Shown here in pieces: positions 33,406 through 41,628 of a stretch of DNA of 64,000 nucleotides. Source of the stretch: Odoribacter splanchnicus DSM 20712 (lineage in GTDB: Bacteria > Bacteroidota > Bacteroidia > Bacteroidales > Marinifilaceae); assembly GCF_000190535.1 (NCBI RefSeq), contig NC_015160.1, forward strand, positions 930,001-994,000, written 5' to 3'. The notes beneath the pieces were generated by a model, which saw only the letters and a list, made by a program, of their open reading frames with translations, had not been told where the DNA came from and did not search any database. The translations under genes were made by a program, and so were the position numbers. Position 1 is the first letter of the stretch, and the number at the start of each line of letters is the position of its first letter.

Positions 33406-33673
33406 CTGATTCCTCCTTTATTATGGTTAATTCTTCACTTGATTTCGGGTGATACATGAAATCGGTTTTGAGCTTTTTGAAAACCGTCAGTTCCACCTGA
33501 AAATTCTCAAATTCCTTGTTCCGGCTGGAAAGCTGGCGTTTGATGAACTCGGTAACGTCACGTTTCATTTCAGGAACCGACATCTCGACACCGGTTTCCG
33601 GCACGTATAAGCCCTCAAGCCGGAGCTTGCGGTAACCTCTGCGGTGGATTTGGAATTGAACTTTGTATATCAT
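33389..33673 (-). CDS. Phage early protein of unknown function
   Basis: 94 residues from ATG 33673, beginning MIYKVQFQIHRRGYRKLRLE. It is a mix of strands and helices, with a helical middle (MKRDVTEFIKRQLSSRNKEF) and an acidic tail (EESDGTDE). No membrane segment or known motif is seen. It lies between the DUF3164 gene and the Cys-rich gene in the early operon. Confidence 0.65.
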   Translation of the reverse strand: MIYKVQFQIHRRGYRKLRLEGLYVPETGVEMSVPEMKRDVTEFIKRQLSSRNKEFENFQVELTVFKKLKTDFMYHPKSSEELTIIKEESDGTDE

Positions 33674-33685
33674 GACCGTCCCTCC

Positions 33686-34354
33686 TTATGCTTCTGTCAT
33701 ACCCAGAGGAATGGTCACCCACATACCGTCCTCGTTCTTCATTTCCGCTCTCACAAACTGTTTGCTGATCGCTGGCTGGTATGCCTCCTCGATGATGCGG
33801 ACACCCTCCATGAAACGGTCATTGTTGCTTTCTTCCGCAATCTTACGGAGCTGGACGATACGGCTGGCTTTTAACGTGCCTTTGGCATCACGTGCCAGCA
33901 GCTTCAAAACCATGCTCACGAGTGATTTCGTTTTAGCATTGTCGGCGAGGCTCTCGATGTATTCTTTCACGATCACGATTCCGTCCTCCACCGTGTCACG
34001 GTAGCCGTCCGTCACGTACACTCCGAGAGTGATGCGCTTGGTTCCCTCCGAATTGGTAAAGGTATGGCTGCGCTGGTCATCCTTTACGACTTTCAGAACC
34101 TCGCATTTCATGTCAAGGATACTCTTAAAGTTCTCCAGCACCGTCTTTTTGGTTTCCTTGATATCCTCACTCAAGGAGAGGAGTACCGGGATTGCGCTGT
34201 TCACTTCATCATCCACCATTTGGCGGTACGTTTCACGTTCGGCTTTCGCCTTTTCCTGAGCCTCTTTTTTGGCCTTTTCTTTACGGAAAGCCTCGAATTG
34301 AGCCTTTTCCTCTGCCGTCATTTCAACGGTCTGCTTTTCTTCAATCTGTGCCAT
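33686..34354 (-). CDS. DUF3164 family protein (Mu-like early gene)
   Basis: ATG 34354 (MAQIEEKQTVEMTAEEKAQF) gives 222 residues; the longer frame to 34549 runs through the upstream gene out of frame and is rejected. It starts with a charged coiled coil (EKAKKEAQEKAKAERETYRQ) and continues with VLENFKSILDMKCEVLKVVK, HTFTNSEGTKRITLGVYVTD and QPAISKQFVRAEMKNEDGMW. This matches the DUF3164 family, found in many Mu-like phages beside MuA/MuB. The molecular function is not known. Confidence 0.82.
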   Translation of the reverse strand: MAQIEEKQTVEMTAEEKAQFEAFRKEKAKKEAQEKAKAERETYRQMVDDEVNSAIPVLLSLSEDIKETKKTVLENFKSILDMKCEVLKVVKDDQRSHTFTNSEGTKRITLGVYVTDGYRDTVEDGIVIVKEYIESLADNAKTKSLVSMVLKLLARDAKGTLKASRIVQLRKIAEESNNDRFMEGVRIIEEAYQPAISKQFVRAEMKNEDGMWVTIPLGMTEA

Positions 34355-34385
34355 AATATCACATTTTAAATGGTTTATAAATAAG

Positions 34386-34808
34386 TTAATTGAGTTCTTT
34401 CTTTGCTTTCTGCATATCCTTTTGCCGGATGGAGCGGATCCGGAGCAATACCGCATCCAAATCATCAGCGGACAACTCCCTGAATTTCTTTCCTGCGATA
34501 CGAACGCCCAAACAAAAGTTATCCACCGCCGCCCAATTTGCCGTATCAATACCCATCAACTGCATTTGGTGGAGAACGGCAGAGCGTTTCTTTTTCAGAA
34601 CCTCGTAACTGACCGGACGGCTGGATCCGGTCTGCTTCTCCATCTCCCGTATCATCGAGTTATATTCACTCAAAGTCATTTCTCTCAGTGAGTCCGTCCG
34701 CCCATTCGTAAAGCTGGATACAAGCTGCAGCTTTAAACCGTCCCTGTCAGAACAAGGCATTTTCGCCAGCAGCGTCCAAAAACGTGAATAACTGTTTGTC
34801 TTTGCCAT
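34386..34808 (-). CDS. GemA/gp16-like early regulatory protein
   Basis: ATG 34808 (MAKTNSYSRFWTLLAKMPCS) gives 140 residues. It is helical; SYEVLKKKRSAVLHQMQLMG and WAAVDNFCLGVRIAGKKFRE resemble the Mu gp16/GemA family (DUF1018-like), which in Mu modulates host gene expression. The match is from the pattern and the position before DUF3164, so it is moderately certain. It begins 2 bases after the preceding gene's stop. Confidence 0.55.
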   Translation of the reverse strand: MAKTNSYSRFWTLLAKMPCSDRDGLKLQLVSSFTNGRTDSLREMTLSEYNSMIREMEKQTGSSRPVSYEVLKKKRSAVLHQMQLMGIDTANWAAVDNFCLGVRIAGKKFRELSADDLDAVLLRIRSIRQKDMQKAKKELN

Positions 34809-34810
34809 AA

Positions 34811-35080
34811 TCAATCAAGTTCAGGGGTTTCACTCTCTTTTAGGGATTGCAGAACGTACAATTCGGTAATGGCCGGGTTCGTCCCCAAATTACTTTCGCC
34901 GGAGTCATAGGCCAACTCAAATTCACGCTGACAAATGGCTCGCTGCTCCTGCAGCTTGGATGCCGCATACTCTTTCATGGCATCGACAATACGTTTCAAT
35001 TCTTCGGGAGAGAACTTTCTGCCGAGTTCCTCGTTCTTTTTCAGGCTGAATACCTGTCTTAATGCTGATAACGCTTTCAT
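34811..35080 (-). CDS. Phage early protein of unknown function
   Basis: 89 residues from ATG 35080, overlapping the previous gene by 4 bases (ATGA). It is helical and charged: MKALSALRQVFSLKKNEELG, EELKRIVDAMKEYAASKLQE, then an acidic end. No motif is recognised. The tight coupling in the early operon supports it as a real gene. Confidence 0.65.
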   Translation of the reverse strand: MKALSALRQVFSLKKNEELGRKFSPEELKRIVDAMKEYAASKLQEQRAICQREFELAYDSGESNLGTNPAITELYVLQSLKESETPELD

Positions 35081-35307
35081 ATTTGCACGACTTTTACAGG
35101 TTGTTGTACTACTTTTACCATTGCCTCCGGCACATCCTTGATGATAGCTGCGGCCAGCTCCGGGTTCCGGAGTTCAACCACCGCCCAATCATCTTTCTTG
35201 GCCGGGCTGATCAGCAATTTCTCCGGTCGGTTAAAGCAAGTCCAATTCATAAGGACTGTACTTAAAGAGGCCACCGGTAAGCCTATTTGATAAAGATCAT
35301 TTCCCAT
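35077..35307 (-). CDS. Phage early protein of unknown function
   Basis: 76 residues from ATG 35307. It contains ISPAKKDDWAVVELRNPELA, followed by AAIIKDVPEAMVKVVQQPVK. It is coupled at both ends by short overlaps (11 bases upstream, 4 downstream). No known family, membrane segment or signal peptide is seen. Confidence 0.6.
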   Translation of the reverse strand: MGNDLYQIGLPVASLSTVLMNWTCFNRPEKLLISPAKKDDWAVVELRNPELAAAIIKDVPEAMVKVVQQPVKVVQI

Positions 35308-36007
35308 TGATTTGCTTGTTTAAATTGATCTTTGAACCGTCATCGTACCCGGAACAATAGGCGGAAGTGTTCACTTTATTCCGGTTCTTGGATTTATGGG
35401 TGGTTGTGCCTATCGATTGAAAATAATCATCAATCAAATGGTTGTGACACAGCATCAGTCCGGTTTCCTCCGCTGTTTTCCGAATGCTCTCAAATTGTTT
35501 CCGCAAACCGGTGCAACATCCCAACAAATAAGATTTTATATAATTCCGTTTAAACTTCTTTGTCCGGTAATACCCTCTGCGGGTAGCCACATACTCGGTG
35601 CAACGTTCTACCGACAACCGGCGGAATACAGACCTCAAGTAATTATAAAGCGAGAGCACAACTTCCGCATTTTCCCGTGTACCGACTACCACCATGTAAG
35701 TCGTACCTCCATGCAACAAAATCCGGCAAAAATTATACTCGCATATAATCCGCAACAAATCCCTTTTCCAAATATTCCCATACGTGTCCTGATAGGTTAT
35801 TTTCTCCGATTCACTCACGGATATCATATTCTTTTGTTCTTCCGGGGTAACATCCATCAATGACAAGTTATAGGATGTCAGCAGCCGGTTTACAGCCTCC
35901 GCAGCTGCATGGGCTTCTCCCTCGGATCCGATTTTTATGGCGGATTCTTTTAACCGGAGCAGCTTTCTAATTTTCGCCAATATATTTTCAGGTACTTCTT
36001 TTTCCAT
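35297..36007 (-). CDS. DUF2786-containing phage protein
   Basis: 236 residues from ATG 36007. The N-terminus (ILAKIRKLLRLKESAIKIGS, EGEAHAAAEAVNRLLTSYNL) is the DUF2786 signature found in many phages and plasmids. A C-terminal half follows with YKSYLLGCCTGLRKQFESIR-like helices and a basic end (THKSKNRNKVNTSAYCSGYD). The function of DUF2786 is not established; it occurs in phage early regions. Confidence 0.82.
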   Translation of the reverse strand: MEKEVPENILAKIRKLLRLKESAIKIGSEGEAHAAAEAVNRLLTSYNLSLMDVTPEEQKNMISVSESEKITYQDTYGNIWKRDLLRIICEYNFCRILLHGGTTYMVVVGTRENAEVVLSLYNYLRSVFRRLSVERCTEYVATRRGYYRTKKFKRNYIKSYLLGCCTGLRKQFESIRKTAEETGLMLCHNHLIDDYFQSIGTTTHKSKNRNKVNTSAYCSGYDDGSKINLNKQINGK

Positions 36008-36015
36008 CGTTCATT

Positions 36016-36243
36016 CTATTTTGCAGGTTTCCACTCGATAGTTATCACGGCATCGAGTTTACCGCTACCTTTGCAGACCGGGCAATCAACTTTCACCCGT
36101 TCCCGTTGTTCCTCTCCCCAAAAGAAACCGTTACCGTGGCAATAGCTACACCGGTGGCCTTTGCTGGAGATACTTTCTTTCTGATTTCCCTCCCCGATAA
36201 ACATGGGAGGCGAAATCGTTATAACTTGATTATTTTTACTCAT
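36016..36243 (-). CDS. Small zinc-finger protein
   Basis: 75 residues from ATG 36243 with two DnaJ-like CxxC pairs (CSYCHGNGFFWGEE and CPVCKGSGKLDA), predicted to hold one zinc. It is related in plan to the phage gene at 33163-33405. The role is unknown. It lies 8 bases upstream of the DUF2786 gene. Confidence 0.7.
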   Translation of the reverse strand: MSKNNQVITISPPMFIGEGNQKESISSKGHRCSYCHGNGFFWGEEQRERVKVDCPVCKGSGKLDAVITIEWKPAK

Positions 36244-36254
36244 TTCCGTTCGTT

Positions 36255-36875
36255 TTAAGCGTTATCTCCCCAATATCTTACCGCACCCTCATCCCAAATT
36301 GTAAAATGCCCCACGGAGCCGAAAAAGCGGCCTTTCGAGAAAGCCCGAAACCCCTCCACGTAAATTTTCAGGGCGGCATCATACATCACTTTCTTTGCGC
36401 TCCGACCATCAGGGTTCCGGCCATCTGCATGGCTGATAAAAATCAGCAGCTTGTTCCGGTGCGCCTCCTTAAATTTGATGTATTCTTTATAGCTCATTTG
36501 GGTGTATTGGAAACTGTCAATGACGTAAAAATCGGGGCTTTTATGCTTATCCATTCTTTCACCAAGCTCGGACATCGGCTCACAGTCAAGCAGCTGGAAA
36601 CGGCGGTTTACCTCGGCCATGTTGAAACGGCGGAGCGTGTTCTGCATGGTGAGGCTCGCACCCTCTTCGAGGCTGTCATAAGCCACCCGCCCAAACTTTG
36701 CCAGCTCTTTACAAAGCTGCATGACAAAGCTGCTTTTCCCGTTACCACTATTGCCCCAAATAAACCAAACGCCAATCCGTTCAGGCTCTCCGAAAGCGTC
36801 CGCCCATGCGCCTGTCAGCTTGAGCGTTTCTTTCTTCATGCTTACTGCTTCTGTTACCGATAATGCCCGTGCCAT
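36255..36875 (-). CDS. RecA-like P-loop ATPase
   Basis: 206 residues from ATG 36875. Walker A is GNSGNGKSS (about 40-48), Walker B is PDFYVIDSFQYTQ, and LLIFISHADGRNPDGRSAKK looks like the sensor region. It is similar to AAA/RecA-type ATPases in Bacteroidetes mobile elements and probably handles DNA in phage replication. It starts 3 bases after the upstream ASCH-like gene and is distinct from the MuB-type ATPase further upstream. Confidence 0.75.
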   Translation of the reverse strand: MARALSVTEAVSMKKETLKLTGAWADAFGEPERIGVWFIWGNSGNGKSSFVMQLCKELAKFGRVAYDSLEEGASLTMQNTLRRFNMAEVNRRFQLLDCEPMSELGERMDKHKSPDFYVIDSFQYTQMSYKEYIKFKEAHRNKLLIFISHADGRNPDGRSAKKVMYDAALKIYVEGFRAFSKGRFFGSVGHFTIWDEGAVRYWGDNA

Positions 36876-36878
36876 AAA

Positions 36879-37322
36879 TCAATATCTGAAATCTGTAAAA
36901 TGAATAATCACTCCCTCGAATGTGTTGGAGGTCTTAAAAAACCAGCTCACGAAATCATCGAGAGTCATCCCGTCATTAGCAGCCAGCTGCTCCACGTTTA
37001 GGATACGTTTTCCGTCTATGAAAACGGTCGGCTGCTCGATATCGGAGTCCCATGTCATTTGCACCTGCTGGATACCGATTTTCTTCAATCTTTTCACCTC
37101 CAGCTGCGGAGTGTGATAAGGACGGCCAATCCACCGGCGGATAGATAGCTCCGCATTATGGGAGTTGATAAGCTCCACGTTGTACGCCCATTTGCCCGGA
37201 TCCTCACGAAACGTGTGGATCTTGGTTCCTTTAATTACTTTCTCAGGAAAGCCGGTGAGTTGGCCTCTTTTAAAATGGCCTACCGGAAACCGGCTTGCGA
37301 GTGGTAAAACAATTTGTTTCAT
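36879..37322 (-). CDS. ASCH/PUA-like phage protein
   Basis: ATG 37322 (MKQIVLPLASRFPVGHFKRG) gives 147 residues. The segment KGTKIHTFREDPGKWAYNVE, followed by short beta strands and RPYHTPQLEVKRLKKIGIQQ, resembles ASCH/PUA-type RNA-binding domains. The second half (DGMTLDDFVSWFFKT) is helical. RNA or nucleotide binding is inferred only. It is adjacent to the deoxyribosyltransferase-like gene, with 10 bases between them. Confidence 0.6.
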   Translation of the reverse strand: MKQIVLPLASRFPVGHFKRGQLTGFPEKVIKGTKIHTFREDPGKWAYNVELINSHNAELSIRRWIGRPYHTPQLEVKRLKKIGIQQVQMTWDSDIEQPTVFIDGKRILNVEQLAANDGMTLDDFVSWFFKTSNTFEGVIIHFTDFRY

Positions 37323-37332
37323 ATATATTCTG

Positions 37333-37782
37333 TTATACGTTATTTTTCTCCTTGTCAAATTCTGCTAAAAACATCTGTAATCCTACTCCCATTGAGCACA
37401 CACCATCGAACAATTTATACATCAGTTCCGGCTCTTCTTCCCAAATTTGATAGACTATTACTTTTTTCCCTGCACCTTTCATCCATCCTGCCTCCGAATG
37501 TGCAGAGCGTCCACAAGGCAATACAAGAACACAAACATCTGCCCATTGCATAGCATCAAAATCCGATTTGAAACCAGCTTGTGCAATGGGGTGTTCAAGT
37601 GCTGCCCTATATTGATCTGTACTCCAATTCTCCCAATCTTCATCAATCTGCGACCACTGGAATCCCGTTTTCCCGGCAGGATGTCTAAAGTCATAAACCT
37701 CATGTCCTTGTTCACGAAGAAAACTAACCACTTGGGGTTGATGTTGATTTCTCCAACTACTTGCTACATAAATCTTTGCCAT
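37333..37782 (-). CDS. Nucleoside 2-deoxyribosyltransferase-like protein
   Basis: 149 residues from ATG 37782. The N-terminus KIYVASSWRNQHQPQVVSFL and the later DFDAMQWADVCVLVLPCGRS plus SEAGWMKGAGKKVIVYQ are the family pattern (active-site Asp/Glu and the GRSAHSE loop). Family members cleave or exchange N-glycosidic bonds of deoxynucleosides or nucleotides. In phages, relatives are thought to serve base modification or to remove nucleotide signals used by host defences. The exact substrate cannot be read from sequence. Confidence 0.8.
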   Translation of the reverse strand: MAKIYVASSWRNQHQPQVVSFLREQGHEVYDFRHPAGKTGFQWSQIDEDWENWSTDQYRAALEHPIAQAGFKSDFDAMQWADVCVLVLPCGRSAHSEAGWMKGAGKKVIVYQIWEEEPELMYKLFDGVCSMGVGLQMFLAEFDKEKNNV

Positions 37783-37851
37783 ATTCTTGTTCCTTTCTAT
37801 TTGGAATTACGTTCAAACGCCGTTCAACCAGCGTTTGAACAGGGTTTTATA

Positions 37852-38733
37852 CTATTTCGCTGCCGCCACCTTTTTCTCCCGGTGAATGGCATCTTTCACG
37901 CATCGCAAATCAAACTCCGATTTTTCCGTCACATCGATCACGTTTGCAATAAGTTTTTTATCCATCAGTCCGTTGGCTTGGCAAATGGCAAATACATCAT
38001 TATGGGAGGTTGGTTCCAGCTCAAAGAACTTACGCCCAATGCGGGAATAAATCTCGTTATAGCCTTTCCGGTTGTGGTTCAAACCGCAGTCAATACGATG
38101 CTGGATGTAATCGGTGGATAAGAAAGTAATCCCGCATTTGCCCTCCAGCCGGTTATACAGGTTGATAAAGTAGTGAAACACATTATCATTCAACTTATCA
38201 CCCTCATCGAACACCAAAAGTGGATTTTCCATCTGTATGATGCTCTCGATGGCCAAGTCCAATATTTCACGGATACGCATCCCGCAAGTCTTAAAACCGA
38301 GTTTACGGGCGATCTCCCGAACAAAATCACCTTTCCGCATATCCTCATCACAAAGGATGACGAACACCTCATGATTCTTTTGTGCGTACATGGTGGCTGT
38401 CGTTGTTTTGCCACATCCCGCACCACCCACGATCCAGCGGACTTTTTTAAATTCCTGCGCATCGCTCAGGGCATACCATATCTCCTGAAAGGAGTTCGTT
38501 TCCACGAGCTGCCAACCGGTGGCCGCAGCTGCAGGGGTTATCTGAGAGATGATATTGCGGAACATATCATCACTGATACTCTCATACTTGCCGTTAACCA
38601 CGGCACTCAATGTCCCGGCAGATACGCCGTTCAAACTTGCCGCAGCCTTTTTTTGGCTGGAATACTTTGCTGCATATACCCGGAGAGCTTCACGGATACT
38701 GTCTTTCTCTTGCTGTGTCATTGTACTGTTCAT
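37852..38733 (-). CDS. MuB-type transposition ATPase (target selection)
   Basis: 293 residues from ATG 38733. An N-terminal HTH region (AAASLNGVSAGTLSAVVNGK, about 31-50) is followed by an AAA+ core: Walker A GGAGCGKTTT at 103-112, Walker B LLVFDEGDKL and a sensor segment GITFLSTDYI. MuB binds target DNA and delivers it to the transposase, giving target immunity and efficient replicative transposition. The gene lies directly downstream of the transposase gene (11-base gap), as in Mu. Confidence 0.92.
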   Translation of the reverse strand: MNSTMTQQEKDSIREALRVYAAKYSSQKKAAASLNGVSAGTLSAVVNGKYESISDDMFRNIISQITPAAAATGWQLVETNSFQEIWYALSDAQEFKKVRWIVGGAGCGKTTTATMYAQKNHEVFVILCDEDMRKGDFVREIARKLGFKTCGMRIREILDLAIESIIQMENPLLVFDEGDKLNDNVFHYFINLYNRLEGKCGITFLSTDYIQHRIDCGLNHNRKGYNEIYSRIGRKFFELEPTSHNDVFAICQANGLMDKKLIANVIDVTEKSEFDLRCVKDAIHREKKVAAAK

Positions 38734-38744
38734 TTTATTTAGAA

Positions 38745-40823
38745 TTATAATTTTCCTGCTACTTTCTTTTCATTCAGGCGGATGTCACCATTCAGCTGGT
38801 CAAACGTGATGTTGCTTATTAGCTTTGTCACCTTACCGGCGGAGAGCTGTTCCGGATCCTGACTGTACCGGCGGACTCGGCGTTCAATTTCACGCTCCGT
38901 TTCGCTCTTTGCACCTTTCAATTTCGGACGTTTGAGTCCCTGTTGTTCCATACTCACGCCGTGCGCCTGCTCGATGATACGTGCATCAACCTGACGCTCG
39001 ATGCGATCCTCCGTGTTCGCCTCTATATTCCGGCGGATAAAGGACATTTCGCCCTCGGTCTGTTCCTGAATATTCCGGTGGATGACGATATAAGGCTCTG
39101 CAGTTCGTACAAATCGCAGCTCTCCGGCTTTATCTTTCTTGTATAGCCGTACCGAAGTATGGTCATAAGGATCGTACATGGTGTAGAACTTTTGCCCTCT
39201 GTTTTTTCTTAGGAATTCATGGTCGGGAACACCCGGAACCTCGTAAACCTCGTATGTAAACTCACGTTTTTTAATGGTTATTTTCAGACCGTTATCTGTG
39301 TAAGTGGAGGGTTTATCAGTCATCACCCAAAACATCTCGATCATGTCGAGAACACCCACTGTCGGGGTATCAGGGTTCACGCTATTTTGGTACATCTCGA
39401 TGCGGTTCACCCCGGTAGCAAAATGCTTGCTTTCGTTCCATTCTTTCCGGGCGGCAGCGTATGCTGCTTTCAGTTCGGCCAAAGTGTAAAGTTTATCCTT
39501 GTTCGCCTCGATACGCTCTAAATTCGGGCGGCTCGTGTCCTTTTTGGTGGTGATATTTTGACCGGTGAACCTCCAATCCTTATGCAGAACCTCAGCCTGA
39601 AAACGTCCGAAAACGCTCTCTATCGTTTTGGATTGCCCGCTGTATGGAGCCGTGGTTCTATGAACATGGCCGACAATCTTATCAAAGAAATGGCTATTCT
39701 GCAGTTTCTTGTGGCCTCCCTGATTATCATGCACCAGCTCGTAAGGCTTATGACCTGATACCTGAATGGCCATGCGGTAGGCATTATATTGCGCCTCGTA
39801 GTCCTCGCTGTCTGAAATATGGTATCCCAAAAATACCTCCGAATAAGCATCGATGACCTCGTAAACCTGAGTGGTACGAACCACCAGCTTACCGTCCTTG
39901 TCATAGTCTTTATAGTACAAATTGATTTTCGTACCATCACCATACCACAAGGAGTCACGCATCGAGGGAAGCTCGGTTTTATTCTTGCGGCTGTAACGCT
40001 GGTGAGCTTTCAGCTCCCCGTGAACGGCATCGTACCATAACGGTTCGATGTCAGGACGGTTCAGGAATTGCCGGAGGCTCTGAATGCTCCGGAGCTGCTT
40101 CCAACCTTTCTCATCTGCAATCCGGTTGAATTCCACGAATATTTGAGCATCTGTATAAACGGGAACGCTGCTCCGCTTTAACGCTATAATCATGTTACCG
40201 GCTTCCTCGGTTATTTTCAGGGTATTGCCATTTCCCATTTTCTTGCTGATCAAGCAGGAGTAACCCTCTTTTTTGTATTGGTTTATTTTGTCTTTCAGCC
40301 GGGCGGCGTTTTCAGGTAGCGTATGGCCATAAGAGTCACGGAGGCGGTCTGCCGTTCCGATAATCGTTTCCCATACTTTCTTTGTACTTCCACCCAAAGC
40401 CTTGCGATAGCCCTCCCGGTCATTCAGGATCGATATCAACTCGTTCAGTACTGAGGCGTTGATGGTATATTCAGCTTTTTTGGGTTCTGTGAGACTTACT
40501 AACTCCCCGGCCTTATCATACCGGTAATCCTCAAAGAATATCCGGGCTGCTTCATCTATTTTAAGCCTGTTTTTCATACACTTCTCTTTGATTAACTCCA
40601 CCGGATCCCCATACTTTTGCTCAAAGCGGATCCGGTAACGTTCAGGTAAGGACAAGTAATCAATAAGAGCGTAATTATCAAGACCACCGCCTCTATTAAC
40701 CCGTTGAGCCTTACCTCTCCGAATTAAAGAATAAAGCGTCCATAATGAAATCACCGGTTCTCCATTTTCAGAGCTGGTTAATTCCTGAACTGTTACGCAT
40801 ACTATTTTATTGAAATACTCCAT
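38745..40823 (-). CDS. MuA-type DDE transposase
   Basis: 692 residues from ATG 40823. The N-terminal 270 residues carry HTH-like DNA-binding domains (ISLWTLYSLIRRGKAQRVNR and later helical bundles). The RNase H-like core has catalytic residues Asp296 (WYGDGTK), Asp366 (VHDNQGG) and Glu402 (KTIESVFGR). A beta-barrel-like and basic C-terminal tail follows. It should bind the AAAACGAAATGCG end repeats and carry out strand transfer. Length is close to Mu MuA (663). A tRNA T-arm-like hairpin lies 17 bases before the start codon. Confidence 0.95.
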   Translation of the reverse strand: MEYFNKIVCVTVQELTSSENGEPVISLWTLYSLIRRGKAQRVNRGGGLDNYALIDYLSLPERYRIRFEQKYGDPVELIKEKCMKNRLKIDEAARIFFEDYRYDKAGELVSLTEPKKAEYTINASVLNELISILNDREGYRKALGGSTKKVWETIIGTADRLRDSYGHTLPENAARLKDKINQYKKEGYSCLISKKMGNGNTLKITEEAGNMIIALKRSSVPVYTDAQIFVEFNRIADEKGWKQLRSIQSLRQFLNRPDIEPLWYDAVHGELKAHQRYSRKNKTELPSMRDSLWYGDGTKINLYYKDYDKDGKLVVRTTQVYEVIDAYSEVFLGYHISDSEDYEAQYNAYRMAIQVSGHKPYELVHDNQGGHKKLQNSHFFDKIVGHVHRTTAPYSGQSKTIESVFGRFQAEVLHKDWRFTGQNITTKKDTSRPNLERIEANKDKLYTLAELKAAYAAARKEWNESKHFATGVNRIEMYQNSVNPDTPTVGVLDMIEMFWVMTDKPSTYTDNGLKITIKKREFTYEVYEVPGVPDHEFLRKNRGQKFYTMYDPYDHTSVRLYKKDKAGELRFVRTAEPYIVIHRNIQEQTEGEMSFIRRNIEANTEDRIERQVDARIIEQAHGVSMEQQGLKRPKLKGAKSETEREIERRVRRYSQDPEQLSAGKVTKLISNITFDQLNGDIRLNEKKVAGKL

Positions 40824-40839
40824 TATTTTAAAATCTTAG

Positions 40840-40882
40840 TCCCCGGAGGCGGAATCGAACCACCTCAAAAGACCGTCCGGGA
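40840..40882 (-). other. tRNA T-arm-like hairpin in the transposase leader
   Basis: On the minus strand a 7-bp stem GAGGTGG/CCGCCTC encloses the 7-base loop TTCGATT, which fits the tRNA T-loop consensus TTCRANN exactly. It is flanked by TCCCGGA (40876-40882) and TCCGGGGA (40840-40847), which can pair with one bulged G like an acceptor stem. There is no room for D and anticodon arms. The last base is 17 bases before the transposase ATG. Confidence 0.5.
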
Positions 40883-40892
40883 TTCACCTATT

Positions 40893-41117
40893 TTAAATAT
40901 CTTTGTCATCGGTTGAAATTGGTACTTTTTTAATCAGACGGGCGGCATTAGCAAAATTCAAAACCACCACTATAATCGCCCAAATCGGACTATCATCTGT
41001 TATACACAAAAAACAGAAACTCAAGCAGAAATACCACACATAAAACTTTTGCTTTGTAGTCAAAGAGAAATACTCTTTAAACTCATCTCCCAAAAGGAGC
41101 AAAAACATCCTTTTCAT
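40893..41117 (-). CDS. Small membrane protein, unknown function
   Basis: 74 residues from ATG 41117. There are two likely membrane segments (KFYVWYFCLSFCFLCI, about 24-39, and IWAIIVVVLNFANAARLI, about 45-62) with a short hairpin between and an acidic C-terminus. It overlaps the upstream HTH gene by 4 bases. It is in the position where Mu has small early genes that alter the host; a role such as superinfection exclusion is possible but unproven. Confidence 0.65.
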   Translation of the reverse strand: MKRMFLLLLGDEFKEYFSLTTKQKFYVWYFCLSFCFLCITDDSPIWAIIVVVLNFANAARLIKKVPISTDDKDI

Positions 41118-41299
41118 GCCGTTTCCTTTTGATCACCGATTTCAACGCCTCCACGTTCAATGGCTACCTTTCGGATTAATGTAGCCTTAGAACTATTACT
41201 CAAATAATTCAATGCCTTATAAACGGCCTGCCTCGTCACCTTAAAATCTTTTGAGATTTGGGATATTTTCCCGTACTCAACTACAATTCTCTTTTTCAT
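41114..41299 (-). CDS. Ner-like small HTH regulator
   Basis: ATG 41299 (MKKRIVVEYGKISQISKDFK) gives 61 residues; the longer frame runs into the upstream gene. A helix-turn-helix is clear in ISQISKDFKVTRQAVYKALNYL. Size and position, the second early gene opposite the repressor, fit the Mu Ner regulator that damps early transcription. It is coupled (ATGA) to the small membrane protein gene. Confidence 0.7.
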   Translation of the reverse strand: MKKRIVVEYGKISQISKDFKVTRQAVYKALNYLSNSSKATLIRKVAIERGGVEIGDQKETA

Positions 41300-41306
41300 G
41301 TTTTTC

Positions 41307-41516
41307 TTATTTAATGGTTTCAATAGTAGGATCACTAAACCAAGTTTTCAGCTGTGCCTTTGCATAGGCCATAGAACACTCTCCAACTGTCGCTATCACC
41401 ATAGTTCTGTTATCAATAGCGTAAGCCGCCATTTCTTCATCTATATTTATTTCAGAAATAAAATCACTTACTTTTTCCCATTCCGAAAAATAGATTTGTA
41501 CCTTAATTGCTTGCAT
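41307..41516 (-). CDS. First early-operon protein, unknown function
   Basis: 69 residues from ATG 41516, beginning MQAIKVQIYFSEWEKVSDFI. Acidic, alpha/beta, no known motif. It is the first gene after the early promoter at 41597-41628 and is preceded by an A-rich leader of about 80 bases. Confidence 0.6.
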   Translation of the reverse strand: MQAIKVQIYFSEWEKVSDFISEINIDEEMAAYAIDNRTMVIATVGECSMAYAKAQLKTWFSDPTIETIK

Positions 41517-41596
41517 AATTCTGTTTTTATTAGTTATTCATTGCAATATCAACCGCTTTTTGTACTTTTACAGCCGTTTACATTGTTATCGTGCTG

Positions 41597-41628
41597 CAAA
41601 TATAATTCGCATTTGCGAATAAAACAAG
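41597..41628 (-). promoter_or_regulatory. Phage early promoter with built-in operator
   Basis: On the minus strand TTG (41625-41627) and TATATTTG (-7, 41597-41604) are separated by exactly 20 bases, the Bacteroidetes spacing. The spacer contains the palindrome ATTCGCATTTGCGAAT (41605-41620). Repressor bound there would block the promoter. This is the strongest promoter call in the window. Confidence 0.8.

Noticed and set aside
40840..40882. Complete tRNA gene
   Set aside because: Only a T-arm and an acceptor-like pairing are present; there is no space for D and anticodon arms.
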